Shown here piece after piece: positions 43,153 to 54,650 of a DNA stretch of 64,000 nucleotides (the first letter of the stretch is position 1; each line of letters opens with the position of its first letter). The DNA comes from Limnephilus marmoratus. Taxonomy: Eukaryota; Arthropoda; Insecta; Trichoptera; Limnephilidae. A model generated the notes under the pieces. The model ran no database searches and was not told the DNA's origin. It worked only from the letters and a program-made list of their open reading frames with translations. Location: the NCBI GenBank assembly GCA_917880885.1, contig OU862910.1, positions 16,938,710-17,002,709 on the forward strand. The letters are read 5' to 3'. Both the position numbers and the translations under genes were made by a program.

Positions 43153-44560
43153 AATAATTTATTTATTTATTTATTGTAAGAAACAAACAGCAATTTATAT
43201 ACAGGTGAGTTATACAAGAGGTTAAACATGAGGTAAGCCAAAACAGTTTCTTATGCTAATGTTGGTTATTATGATATAATATACAATTGTAACTGGTAAT
43301 AACCATTAAATGAAAATGAAAATAACAACAACAACAACAAAAATATACATATAAGTATATTATAAGGAAGAAGGAAGAGGAAAGGGCAAGAGGCAGAGGA
43401 AGGTGGGATGGGGACAGGAGATGCTCATGCTGTAACTTTTCTATAGTTGTGCATTAATTTAATAAACATTTGTGGTCGTACGTTTGACTTCGTTTCGGTA
43501 TTTCACAAGAGTGTTATTAAGAATATCGATATTGTTAAATTACGTGTTATATTGCGCGCATATACGGGGGATTGGAGAATTTTTTCTAAGGTTGGTTCTG
43601 CACGCTGGCAAATGAAAAAAATGGTTTAGTCTGGTTGGCCTTGTAGGTATGTGAATAATTTACGAGTTCAGGAGAGTCCAGGCCGTTATTCAGAATTTTG
43701 TATAAAAATATTTGATCAGATATTAATCTTCGTGTTTGAAGTGGAGTAAAGTTGTGAAATTTTAAGGATTCGGTGTTATTTGCAAAAAGTAATTTGAATT
43801 TATAATTTATGTGTTTAAAAAATTTATTTTGTACACTTTCGATTCTGTCAATGTGGCATTGGTAGAACGGTGCCCAAATTAGTGTGCAGTATTCTAAGTG
43901 GGGGCGGATATACGTGGTGTAAAGGGAATACAGAGTTTTAATATTGCGAAAAGGTTTAGATATGCGAATTATAAATCCCAACATTTTATTGGTTTTGTTG
44001 ATTACTTCGTTAATGTGTTTGATAAAAATTTAGTTTTACATCCAGTACTACCCCAAGGTCACGGATTGACTCTATTTCATGGATTTGTGTATCATGAAAG
44101 TTATAATTAAAAGAAATTTTATTTTTGTTACGCGTAAAAGATAATTTGTTGCACTTAGAAATGTTTAGGATTAATTTGTTTAATTTACAGTATGCAAACA
44201 GTCGATTTAGGTCTTCGTGAAGTTTTATGCAGTCATTGATAGATTTGATTACTAAGTATATTTTTGTCATCTGCATACGCTAGGTAGTTAGCATGTAAAA
44301 AACATTTATAAATATCAAATATATACACATTAAACCATAATGGCCCCAAGTGAGAACCTTGCGGTACGCCAGAAGGCACAGTAAAAAAGCTAGACTTAGT
44401 TCCCTCAACTGATACGCACTGTAGTCTTCTATGCGATATGAAGTTAGCCACCTAAGTACGTCACCATGGATTCCTAATTGGTGTAATATTAAATGGTAGA
44501 ACCTACAGACAAGCTGATCTGTCACAGCTTTGTGGGACTACCCATATCTTATATTGTATT
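43153..44560 (-). pseudogene. LINE copy on minus strand, degraded RT plus 3' UTR
   Basis: Minus-strand pieces in several frames: DQLVCRFYHLILHQLGIHGD (44280-44525), VPSGVPQGSHLGPLWFNVYI with YADD (44233-44451), a middle piece (44010-44276) with LILNISKCNKLSFTR, and IRPHLEYCTLIWAPFYQCHI (43586-43984). 3' UTR continues to an AAAT tail at about 43153-43178. Same family as the LINE at 632-2675 and the uninterrupted reference for it. It abuts the plus-strand LINE tail to tail. Confidence 0.88.
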
Positions 44561-44576
44561 ACATGTTATTATATCA

Positions 44577-44816
44577 AATGCCGGACCACTCTCGTATATT
44601 TCGCAGCCAAGACAATTGTCTCCTACCAGGCCCTCGGCGACCCTCTATCTTGCCTTTCAATATTAAATGGAGCAAGTGATACTTCTCCCCTCGAAGTATG
44701 TGACCCAGATATAAAACTTTCCGGATTTTTGTTAATGTAAGCAGTTCTCTATCTGCTCTAGCCCGCCTGAGAATTTCTGTGTTGGTGATCATGTCGGTCC
44801 ATGGGACCTTGAGCAT
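44577..44816 (-). pseudogene. C-terminal RT relic of another LINE family
   Basis: 80 codons reading WTDMITNTEILRRARA, YLGHILRGEKYHLLHLILKG and KIEGRRGPGRRQLSWLRNIR. This W-D-TN / GHILRG / GKIEGRRGPGRR order is the C-terminal tail of a widespread insect and arthropod non-LTR element class. Only the tail remains. Confidence 0.75.
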
Positions 44817-44904
44817 TCTAATATATCATCATGATCATTCTATAAGCTCTGATTAAACAGTTTAAATTATTGATCCCTTCGGCAGCCGGGAAAAACTGGT
44901 GACC

Positions 44905-45053
44905 AGACAACTCGGAATCATGCAACTTTAACACCTCTTTTTAAAAGTGATGAAAAAAATGGTTTTGAGCTATTTAAAAAAAATCATAACTTTTAATGAT
45001 TTTTCAAAGAGGTGTTGGAGTTGCATGATTCTGAATCCTAGTTGTCATGGAAT
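44905..45053. mobile_element. Palindromic MITE family M, copy 3
   Basis: ACAACTCGGAATCATGCAAC and its complement GTTGCATGATTCTGAATCCT; inner AACACCTCTTT / AAAGAGGTGTT. Preceded by GATCCCTTCGGCAGCCGGGA as in copy 2, so the full element is longer. Confidence 0.8.
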
Positions 45054-45239
45054 CGTTAATACTGTCAGAACGTGTAGTTTTTACGATTTCTTCTTATTGT
45101 CGACAGTTCAACTGTTAGATTATTGGCTACATTATTTCATCCCTCTATATTATAATATGGGTTTCTTCGATACACCTACGCCTTCTTTTAGCTAAAAAGA
45201 CCCTCCACGCAAGTTCCTCAAAGATAACATTCCCGTGTG

Positions 45240-47790
45240 GGATTGACGTAAACACAACAACAAAACGAAATATAATAATTATTTAGGGTCATGTTATGAT
45301 TTGATTTGATGATAACGTCGTATTTTCTAGCAAATTGCCGTGGACTTATGCCAATTTCAAGAATCCATTTGATTCCTGATATAATTTCATGCAATATGCT
45401 TCTGTTTTGCATATTCCGTAGGGGACACCCAGCGTCTGCCCACACTTAGTTCCACGACAATCTCATTTCGCCATCGTAATAAGTCCCAACTCCCGGCCAC
45501 TTCTCACTCTTCTCCGCAAGACTGTATTTCTTATTTCTCGCTTCGTACTAATAAATAAGACGCGAAATTTATTGCTATGATTTATTGTATTTACTCTAGT
45601 TACTGCGTAATGGTTACAGTACACATTAGCATCTCTCGCACGAAAAGCTGAATACATAACGCGAAATAATAAGGCATCCAAATTATCACTGTTTCTTTAG
45701 AAAGTTGGTGTGACAGGCACGCGAATTGCTCCTTAAGCAATATTCTAACGTATTATGTAAATAACAAATAATTATATTATACATTCATAGTGCCAAAACC
45801 GCAAAAGACATCGTGATTTGGCCAGGAATGCAGTGAAGGATAACGTTAGCGTATTCTGGGAGCGCCAGAAATATGATAAATGATAAATTTTCGAAACTAA
45901 TTAGTTGAAACAATCTACATAATATTATATATCTAACCTATGTATATATATATCTATACAATATAAATAAATACTATTTTTTATGTATGTATTATAATAT
46001 TATAAGAGTGTCTGTAAGGTTTTATTCCGAGACAGATGAAATTTTGCATTTTTGACCTTCAAAACAAGGGGAAAGTGTCCAGATTTCGTAAAACTGCCCT
46101 CATAGCCTTTTCCCACCCCTTAAAGTAGAATAAAGCCCGGAAAACGCCGGGAACTTCAGCTAATATCTTATAATAGCAGAAAATCTTTGTGGTTATTCCA
46201 CTAGGAATGGAATAAGCATTTATTTTTCTGTTTAGAATCGGAATCAACGAAACTATTTCTAGCTTACAACGAAACGAAACATTAAAAATTATTTTTATTT
46301 TTCAATTATGTTGAAATAAAATATAATCAAAAGTAGGGTGTTGAAAAAACTCGGGCAAAGCCGCACTTTAAAGATGGCGATATGATGATATCGATTTTTT
46401 TATCTATGGTGTAGTTTTTAACTTGCACATCATTTAGAAACATAGCCTTCTCGTCTCGTCTATTCTTGTCATAACATCACTATGCAAATTTGAGTTCGGT
46501 AGTGGAGAACACCGCGCAAGATCTCGCTTGATCGAGAATCAACGAGATCGCAAGTGGGTAAGTGGTGCTAGGTGAGGTCACCATCATCATCATCACCACC
46601 AGTGCGCAATGCGAGATGAGGTGGTTGCCATTCGTTACCGGTGACGGTCTGAGGGTATCTGAGTCACGGATCCTCTCACCGCGCGGACCCGGACTTGCCG
46701 CGGAGACTCGAATTCACTATTTTATTTTCATTTATTCACCTTTACTCTTTTACGTTTGCTTCCAAGTACGGTTGCAATGGATTACGTCATTGGCGAATAA
46801 TAAACCGCAGGATCGAGCAGGTATTTCAGCGATTAACGCTTGTATTATGCAGTTTTATTACTACTGATGTTGGTGTTGTAGTGTTGTTTTGTTTCTATGT
46901 CCTTCACAGATGGTGTATAAATACTTGCATAATATGAACTGTAGTAACTGTATTTAAATGCAACCATTTCCTTTTAAATGTCTGAATAATAGTTAATTTA
47001 TGAATGCAAACAAAATACATTTATATTTCGCATCTCAGTTCAAACCGTAACTAAGAAATCCGTTTGTAATTTGTACATCAAAAATCATTTAACTTGTTAT
47101 TATCAAAATGGAAAGGTAATTAGTAGCTACAGATTACAAAGCCAAAACAAGAACTACCGTTTTTCTGCACTGGTAACCACAACATTATATTTATACATAT
47201 AGGTACACTGGCGACGCCCCCGACTGCGCAGAAAACTATTTTACACTACTATTAATTATGTTACATCACAAAGCACTGTTTTTAGGGTGAATTGCATATT
47301 TAAAAACAAAAATTATCTTACTTAATAGGTTCGTGAGATTTGGGTCACAGAAAAACCCAATCGGCATAAAAATATTTACAAAGCATATAAAATAATGATA
47401 AAGCAAAAATACTTTGTTTTATTTTATTTCTAATCTCACACCACAATGTGATTTCTTCATACGAAAGTTCCACTATAACCAATAAATTGTAAAATATATT
47501 AAAATTTAAATTATTATAAAACAATTATGGTTTGTCTCTGTGGTATGTGTAACTCGGTTTCAGTGAAATCTGGAACTTGGATTTTCTTTGATTTTAAAAA
47601 ATTGGAATTGATTGCAAGTTAAAATTTTTGACAGATATCGTAATTTTGTTCATTCGAAGGTAAATTTTTGATGATATTTTGAAAGGCAATGATCCTGCGG
47701 CAAATATTTTTTTATAAATACTTTCAGCACCGCAAATCCTACAATTATTATAATATTCCTTTATTTTTTACGGGTCTGCGCCATACTAGG
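45240..47790. other. Intergenic or intronic, no gene seen
   Basis: A GC-richer patch at 46500-46720 has a donor-like GTAAGTGG at 46556 but no assignable exon. A 72-codon minus frame at 45463-45681 has no family I recognise. The stretch near 46010-46060 resembles common degraded TE sequence. Confidence 0.3.
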
Positions 47791-47805
47791 AGTCCGCGAC
47801 TTTTC

Positions 47806-48126
47806 ATCCCGCGACAAAATATCCTACGGACAAAACAACCCCTAACAAAATATCTACTAAAATCTAACCTAACATAACAAAAAAATGGGGCAAAAATTAA
47901 ACAGACATCCCGAAGAGACAATAAATTATTGTTATCTGTATAATTTTTGTCCCATTTTACTATATTTGAACAATATTTTATTGTCTTTACAGGATGCCTG
48001 TATTATTTTTGTCCCGTTTTTATGTTAGGTTGGGTTAAGTTTTAGTAGATGTTTTGTTAGGGATGTTTTGTCCGTAGGATATTTTGTCGGAGGATATTTT
48101 GCCGGGAATATTTCATCGCGGGATGA
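47806..48126. mobile_element. Foldback element with ~100-bp arms
   Basis: CATCCCGCGACAAAATATCC and TACGGACAAAACAACCCCTA on the left mirror TAGGGATGTTTTGTCCGTAG and ATCGCGGGATG on the right; AACCTAACATAAC mirrors GTTAGGTTGGG. The loop holds ATGGGGCAAAAATTA-like and related inverted blocks. Confidence 0.8.
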
Positions 48127-48430
48127 AAACGCACATTACCCTGCGCTAGTGATCACTGATCAATAATATCCGAAACCATTTGGGATACCAATCATCCGAA
48201 CGCTTACAAATTACCCGAAGCCCTTTTCCATTTGGGTTAATTTGGGATACGCAATACATCAACTTAATCACGAGATGTCGAGCATTTTGTGTTCACCCCT
48301 TCGGATGAGGCGTCAAGACGCCGACGCGATGTGTGATGCGACGTAACGTAAACAGGGAGAGTGGAGTCAGGAGTCTCTGGAGGAAGCGACACAGGAGGTA
48401 GTCTGACGGAAGTTTCCTTGATTGTTTCAG

Positions 48431-48505
48431 GGGGCGGACTGGCGTTGGCACTAGGGGCGCAGCAGACGCCGGTGAGGGACGTCGGGACGTTGCCCGCATC
48501 AAACG
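48431..48505 (+). CDS. Candidate internal exon, product unknown
   Basis: A 75-nt GC-rich segment lies between TTGATTGTTTCAG (acceptor, ag at 48429-48430) and the consensus donor GTAAGTTT at 48506. Two frames are open; the frame entering with two bases reads GGLALALGAQQTPVRDVGTL. Its length is a multiple of three. It is phase-compatible with the candidate exon at 15027-15069. No family recognised. Confidence 0.4.
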
Positions 48506-48699
48506 GTAAGTTTATCAAACGTTGTCATTATTTATCTCTTGCAATTTATGTGCTACTGGTACCATTCATAATTTACTAGACTAGATACTTACCGACACTG
48601 TTTTATAATAATTTTGTGTAAATATACAGATACACGGGTCACATTTTATTTTAAAACCACTTAGTTTTTCTTCCAATCTAGACCCTCCCCCCTTTGGTG

Positions 48700-48800
48700 A
48701 GATAAATTTGGGCTACTTCTTATTCTTTTCAAGTAACGTGAGATTTTGCTGGACCCCCCCCCCCCCCTTTTGAGTTCACGTAATTAATGTATGCCCATGG
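48700..48800. repeat. Decayed C-run MITE-like patch
   Basis: GACCCCCCCCCCCCCCTTTT with nearby AACGTGAGATTTT and TCACGTAATTAATGTATGCC resembles the G/C-run MITE family but lacks clear ends. Confidence 0.35.
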
Positions 48801-49024
48801 TTGTACAACGATGAGAAACAACTATTTCAGTAATCTGGAAATGGAAAATAACTATTTTTAATGGCTATTATTTCTTATTTTGACATGATATTAAAATACA
48901 TTTTTTTGACAATTTTTTTTTAATTAAACCCAAACTGAAAAACTATTTTAGATTCTTAGGTTCATAGTTTGAATTAAATAAGTGAAGAAAACAAACTAAA
49001 ATCAATAACAATCAAAATTAAGAT

Positions 49025-49435
49025 TCCGCCGCCCGGGAACCATTTTTTGGATAACCAACCAAGTGGTTCGCTACGTTTGGTGACTCAGCAGGGGTGCCCA
49101 GAGAAGTTTGTTTAGGACGCGGCGGCACATGCGTTTACCCACCTCATGCGAGGCGGGCCGGAGAGGCTGGTTGAGGGAGACCTTTTTACCTCTCTAGCCG
49201 GAATCTCTCCACCCACCACTTTGCACCACAGATGAAGGGATAGATTCATACGTCCGTCACTCCTGGAAACATTAACCCCTAGATTCCTACTCATCCCTCA
49301 TACCTTTTTTCCTTCCCAGAACTTCTTTTCCTTCCTTTTCCTAAAAAGTATCTCCACACAGCATCCCCAAAGATGATAAATGTCTCGAGGGAAATTGCTT
49401 TCCTCAGGGCCTCCTGTGTGGAACTAATGTAGAAA
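49025..49435 (+). repeat. Dispersed repeat family S, copy 2
   Basis: Homologous to 35700-36060 in block order with a GC-rich insertion (about 49116-49200). The end CTCCTGTGTGGAACTAATGT matches ..ATGTGTGGAGCTTAATATA in copy 1. Confidence 0.7.
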
Positions 49436-49677
49436 AATAGAAATAGCCGCCAAGTGAACAATCAATTTAAATTTTAAGGAACTGTTAAAAATGCATTTTT
49501 CCATTGCCGTTGATAGTTGTTTCTAATTGATATCTAACTGATATAAAGTGTTTAAAATAAAATGTGCCTATTATTAGTGGTGTCCCGTGTATCTCTATGT
49601 TTACCTAATTTTGTTTCCTGAAGCTAGCAAAATCTTAAAATATATGGATTCAATGAATTATGAAAAACTAGCTGACC

Positions 49678-50320
49678 CGGCAACGCGTTGCTGTGGTTAA
49701 TAAAAAACAACGACATCTACTGGATGTTTATCCAACCTTCATAACCACCGCCGTCTTTGAGTTTATCGCGAAGAGACAGACGGATGCCGCGGAGGACTTT
49801 AATTTATAATATGTAAAGATGGTGTGAAAGATTATAATAATGTGCATGAAATGTTTGGGGTAACTAACGTATTTAAGTTAATAAGGATTAATACCGTATC
49901 CGTCTAAATAACTTTTCAATTACCGCAATGTACGTGACCATTTTTTTAGAAGATAGAATGGGTGTAGTAAGCTATCCGAAAACGATAGATATATGCCTTT
50001 GCGGACTTTTTTGTAGATCTATAGAAGAGGAATATCCCACCATGCATTATTTTGTCATATCTTAAAAGGATTAGGCAGCGTTTTCGATGAAAGCTACCAG
50101 GCGGCTTAACTTTTTCCGAAATTTTTAACAATTATCATTATGTTTCAACCAATTTACACAAATCCTTGACAAATTACACACCTAAACCTTCCTCACGAAA
50201 CACTCTATCTATTGGTGAAAACCGTATGAAAATCTGTTCAGTAGTTTTAGAGTTTATCGCAAACAGACAGACAGACGACGCGACGTGGGGGACTTTAATT
50301 TATAATATATGTAGAGAAGA
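49678..50320 (-). mobile_element. Non-autonomous Helitron, second family
   Basis: Minus strand starts A/TCTTCTCTACATATATTATA and ends GCAACGCGTTGCCGGGTCAG then CTAG/T. GACTTTAATTTATAATAT occurs twice (49797, 50291), suggesting a tandem or nested 5' end. Confidence 0.75.
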
Positions 50321-50675
50321 TATATGAAGCGATTCAATGAATTCTATTGAAACGATTCAATCAAATTTGTACGTGATAAGGACAAATTGTTAAGTGTACC
50401 TACTCAGTTCGTAGGAGTTTATTTCGATTTCTTCCTTTGGCACACGGCTATGTGAGAAAGCCACCAGATAATTGACACAATAATGAAATTCCATTGAATT
50501 CAAACGTTGTGTTATTACTATAATTTTCCCTGTTTACGCAATTTACACGCGTGGTGGGTGACTGGTGACTAGTGACTCCATAATCTGTAGCTAATTTACC
50601 CGCCATTATGCATATTGTTGATTTTACTAATTTTCCTACGTTATTTATTGACGTTGGTGATACATGCCTAGATAA

Positions 50676-50823
50676 ACTAGTCCCGGAGAAAGCTCGTAAG
50701 GACGTCATCGGCGATCATTCTCTTCCTTATCAGTTTATCACTTATCACGCGAATGTTTGAAAACGACAAAGACAGAAGATACTAGAACCACGAAGTTACG
50801 TACGATCTCTCGCTGGGACTAGT
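50676..50823. mobile_element. Intact small inverted-repeat element (reference for the 25-kb composite)
   Basis: ACTAGTCCCGGAGAAAG at one end and CTCTCGCTGGGACTAGT at the other; ATAA precedes and follows it, a possible target duplication. Reverse complement aligns with the pieces at 25237-26136. Confidence 0.75.
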
Positions 50824-52493
50824 ATAATGTTGACAATACGGCGTACCCTTAGTAAATATTATAGTTAATAGATAATTTTGGAAAATTGATTCGAGTTTAG
50901 ACAGTTTTTAATAATAATAATAATAATTGGATCTGAATTCGAATCTGTTAATTTTTTAGTATCTACGACTAATGAGTCCAGTCCACTCCATTTAAAAAAC
51001 TTAAATACCAGTACTTATTATGCATATTTATTTTTTCATAGTTATAAAATTACTTTAAAAGCGCACCAAAATGCACCAAATCTGTGGCGTGTCGGGTGTG
51101 ACGTTATTGCGAATGGATTTGGTCGTTTGACAAAGTGGCATTACAACACCCCTTTGAAAAATCATTAAAAGTGATGAAAAAAAAGACCATTACCTGACAA
51201 ATTTAACTATTTTTTTTTCATTCCTTTCAATGACTTTTCACAGGAGTGATGAAGAGCACATTGTTGAGTTGTTTAGTCACCGCTTGATAGATTCAGTACC
51301 TACTGGATTTTATATGCCATCGAAACTTTAAAATATTTATTTTTTAAGCCATAATATTTTTCACTGCAGTTCCTTATTAAAACATTGTAACTGTTTTCCT
51401 GCAATATTTTATTGAAAATATTAAAGCGAAGAAAAAGTAGTTTTATAACTGATCTGATTTTTGATCTGGCATCGTGAAATTCACACAGCTTTTTCTGATA
51501 TAATTTTTGGGTCAACGCAATTATTTTTCATCGCTTGTCATGAGTTCCACCATGAATTAATAGTGCTTTGAAATGTCGATATTAAAATGTATCTTTAAAA
51601 TATGGGCCGTATAGATCAACTCCATAATATTTTAAAACCCAAAATTCACGCGAAGACAAACTTGTTTTTTTGAACAGTGGTAGATATTGATATTTTCAAA
51701 TAAGTAAATACAAACTTTTCTGATTAATGAGGGTATATGCATACAGATCGATAGATAAGTCATTATTATTCCAGTCTTATTATAAATCCTTGTCACTCAA
51801 TTACATATAACTATATCCCACTTCCTGTTGTTTCCTTATTTTAATGTGGTTTTCGTACATCTGATGAAAAATGAATGGACATTTCATAATAACGAAATTA
51901 TACCAACGGCATTACAGGCCACGGCCCTCGTAAAAGGAATAGAATAATGTAATATTATTATATTTATTTATGAATAACCGTTGAGTTGGCAGATATTGAA
52001 TGGATGTAAATACTGTTCCTCTGCGGTGTAAATAAAGATACAGGAGGTATTTGATTTTTCATTATCTTTATTTTTCCACGATCTCTCACCACTTCCTTGT
52101 TCCTTTCAGTGAAAAATAAAAAAAATCTTGTTCCCAATGGTAACAAATATTATATAAACGTATCAACACACTCATCATAATATATATACTCGTACATTAA
52201 AGATATCGTATGGTCTCCGGAAACTAGTAGTACGTTGTAAGTTGGGAATTGGCTACATTTATTGTACTAGCATTACTTAACTTTAAAAAAAATTTTTTTC
52301 TTTTCTTATCGAACAACTTGATAATTACAATACAAACAAAATGACGTCTGTTCGAGATGGAAATAACAAAAAAAAAACATTTCCAACTGACAATACTTGC
52401 GTTAACCCTCCAATTAGAGACAGATAAAGCTGTACAAATTTCATGACGCCCAGAGCTGGCAGCTGAATTTATTATTCTCCAGCTCCCGTACTA
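50824..52493. other. Intergenic, mostly no gene seen
   Basis: Apart from MITE family M copy 4 (51125-51277) I see only AT-rich sequence and short frames. Confidence 0.35.
51125..51277. mobile_element. Palindromic MITE family M, copy 4
   Basis: ACAACACCCCTTTGAAAAAT with ATTAAAAGTGATGAAAAAAA, and AATGACTTTTCACAGGAGTG on the other side. Confidence 0.65.
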
Positions 52494-52669
<176 letters not shown>

Positions 52670-52673
52670 ATAT

Positions 52674-53226
52674 ATTATATATTATTATTTTATATAAATA
52701 AAAATGAATCGCCAAAATGTATGTACGCGCATAACTTTCGAACGACTGCACCAAATTGGATAATTATTTTTTTGTGTGTTCGTTATTGTCAGGACAAGGT
52801 TTGTATAAAACTTCTGGTGAGCTCTGGCATTATGAAATTTGTATTAAAAAATTGCTATTGGTGGCACACGAGCTGTTTGAAAACTGAATGTATGGAAAGC
52901 GGAAGGTGGGAAGTGGGAGGGGAATTTGGGTAGGGGATTCGCGGGAGGGGGTAGGGGAACCAGGGAGGGGGAGGGGAACCTGGGAGGGGGAGAGGGACCT
53001 GGGAAGGGGGAAGGGAACTCGGTTAGGGGGTTCGCGTGACGGGGGAAGGGGTGGAGTGGAGTTGGGAGAGGGAAGGTGAAGGAGACGGAGTGGAAACGTG
53101 AGAGGGGAAGGGGACTCAGGAGAAGAAGGGGAGGCGGAAGGAGAACGGGACGAATGGGAAAGGACACGCAGGGAGAAACAATTTATTTATTAAATGGCAT
53201 AGCAACGCATGCCGGGTACCAGCTAG
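52674..53226 (+). mobile_element. Non-autonomous Helitron, copy B
   Basis: Same family as 41495-41952: AATCGCCAAAATGTATGTAC near the 5' end, purine-rich middle, GCATGCCGGGTACCAGCTAG/T end. It adjoins a TATC microsatellite at its 5' end. Confidence 0.8.
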
Positions 53227-53595
53227 TATTTTATACTTTATGGTTAAAAATAGCTTTTCCCCCCTGCTTCGCTTGCATGGAATTAGGGAGGTTCCCACTC
53301 CGCCTCCCCCCCCACCCCCTCCCCTCTCCCGCATTCCATGCATTCATTCCCGGTACATTCAGTTTTCAAACATCTCGCGTGCCACCTATTGCAATTTTTT
53401 ATACAAATTCGTAATGCCAGAGCTCTCCAGTAGTTTATTACAAAAAATAGAATTATCCAATTTGGTGCAATCATTCGGAAGTTATGCGCCCACGCGATGG
53501 ACACGATATTACGCCAATATCGTGTCCACGGCAACCGTTTGTTTTGCTTTTCTTCTGACGTTTGCGATAACTCGATTTTGTTAGGGACAGAAAAC
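53227..53595 (-). mobile_element. Helitron-family partial copy, inverted
   Basis: The complement of the family's middle and 5' part (CCACCTATTGCAATTTTTTA, CAAATTGGATAATTC-like) lies immediately after copy B in the opposite orientation. Contains a 12-bp stem hairpin GGACACGATATT..AATATCGTGTCC (53499-53527). Confidence 0.7.
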
Positions 53596-54427
53596 GTATG
53601 ATAAATAATTTGATAACGCCAGAGCTTACCAATATATACAGCCTATATTACTCGCAAATAATATAGCTTTCTATTTAGTGAAAGAATTTTTATAGTCCAT
53701 TCAGTATTTTTTGCGTGAAATTGTAACAAACATAAATACAAACTTTCGCCTTTATAATATTATATAGTAGGATATGGAATACCGATTATTGAATTATACC
53801 AATATAATTATAATAATAGTATTAAACCTGTATAAATATACATGTATATTTTTTATTTTTTTTTAGAAAATAATGTCCTTACTGGGGTACCCCGTTCTAA
53901 GGTCGCATTGTACAAGATTACGTGTTTGTTCATTTTTTATTATAAGTACGTACCTATGTCAAAATATTACGAGAGAAAAATTATAAAGTAATATGAGTAT
54001 CTAGAAGAAAACACAATAAAAGCATTAATCTTTGTTAGTTTGCAAAATTGTATCAATTTGGATATTTATTTACTATATTTCTTTATACATATATGTAATA
54101 CGAAGAAATCTAAGACAGCATTATTATGAAGGTTTGGGAGCTTTCTTGCCTAAAGGGGCGGATGGTGGTCTAAGAAACCGTATTAGTTTCCTACTTCCGT
54201 ACGTTAGTAGGTAGTCAAGGTTTATGAAAATAGAGGAATACCGATTTTGTCCTATTTGACATTATACATGAAAATATACGTGAAAATTTGATTTTATCAT
54301 TGAACGAAGAAAGGAATTACCTACCCAAATAAATAATTCATGATGGCTACGAAATTTTATGGAATTAATTAAAATTGTTTTTTTTTTTAAGTTCGCACTT
54401 TGCCCTCTGATATGGACTACATACCTG

Positions 54428-54480
54428 TAAGGGAAGTACTTTAAACAGTGATTCCTGACGTTAATTGAAGTAAAAAATCT
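54428..54480 (+). mobile_element. Relic of the 5875-6249 MITE end
   Basis: Shares the GTACTTTAAACAGTGATTCC block and the following GAAGTAAAAAATC with the MITE terminus; no partner end seen nearby. Confidence 0.5.
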
Positions 54481-54489
54481 TAGTAATTA

Positions 54490-54650
54490 ACTAACCGGTA
54501 GGCAGAGAGGACGGTCCGCCAAACAACTCGGTCTTGGCACACTCCTTGCCTCATTCACATTTATACATCGGCTCTTACATATTCTTCTATTATTCTGACT
54601 CTTGATATGGCCCGACTAAGTATCTGAGTCCCTTGATAGTGCCATAAATA
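54490..54650 (-). mobile_element. Short 3' fragment of the RTE-like LINE
   Basis: TAACTAACC tail followed by GGTAGGCAGAGAGGACGG, as in the LINE fragments at 25257 and 57371, then truncated near 54650. Confidence 0.8.
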
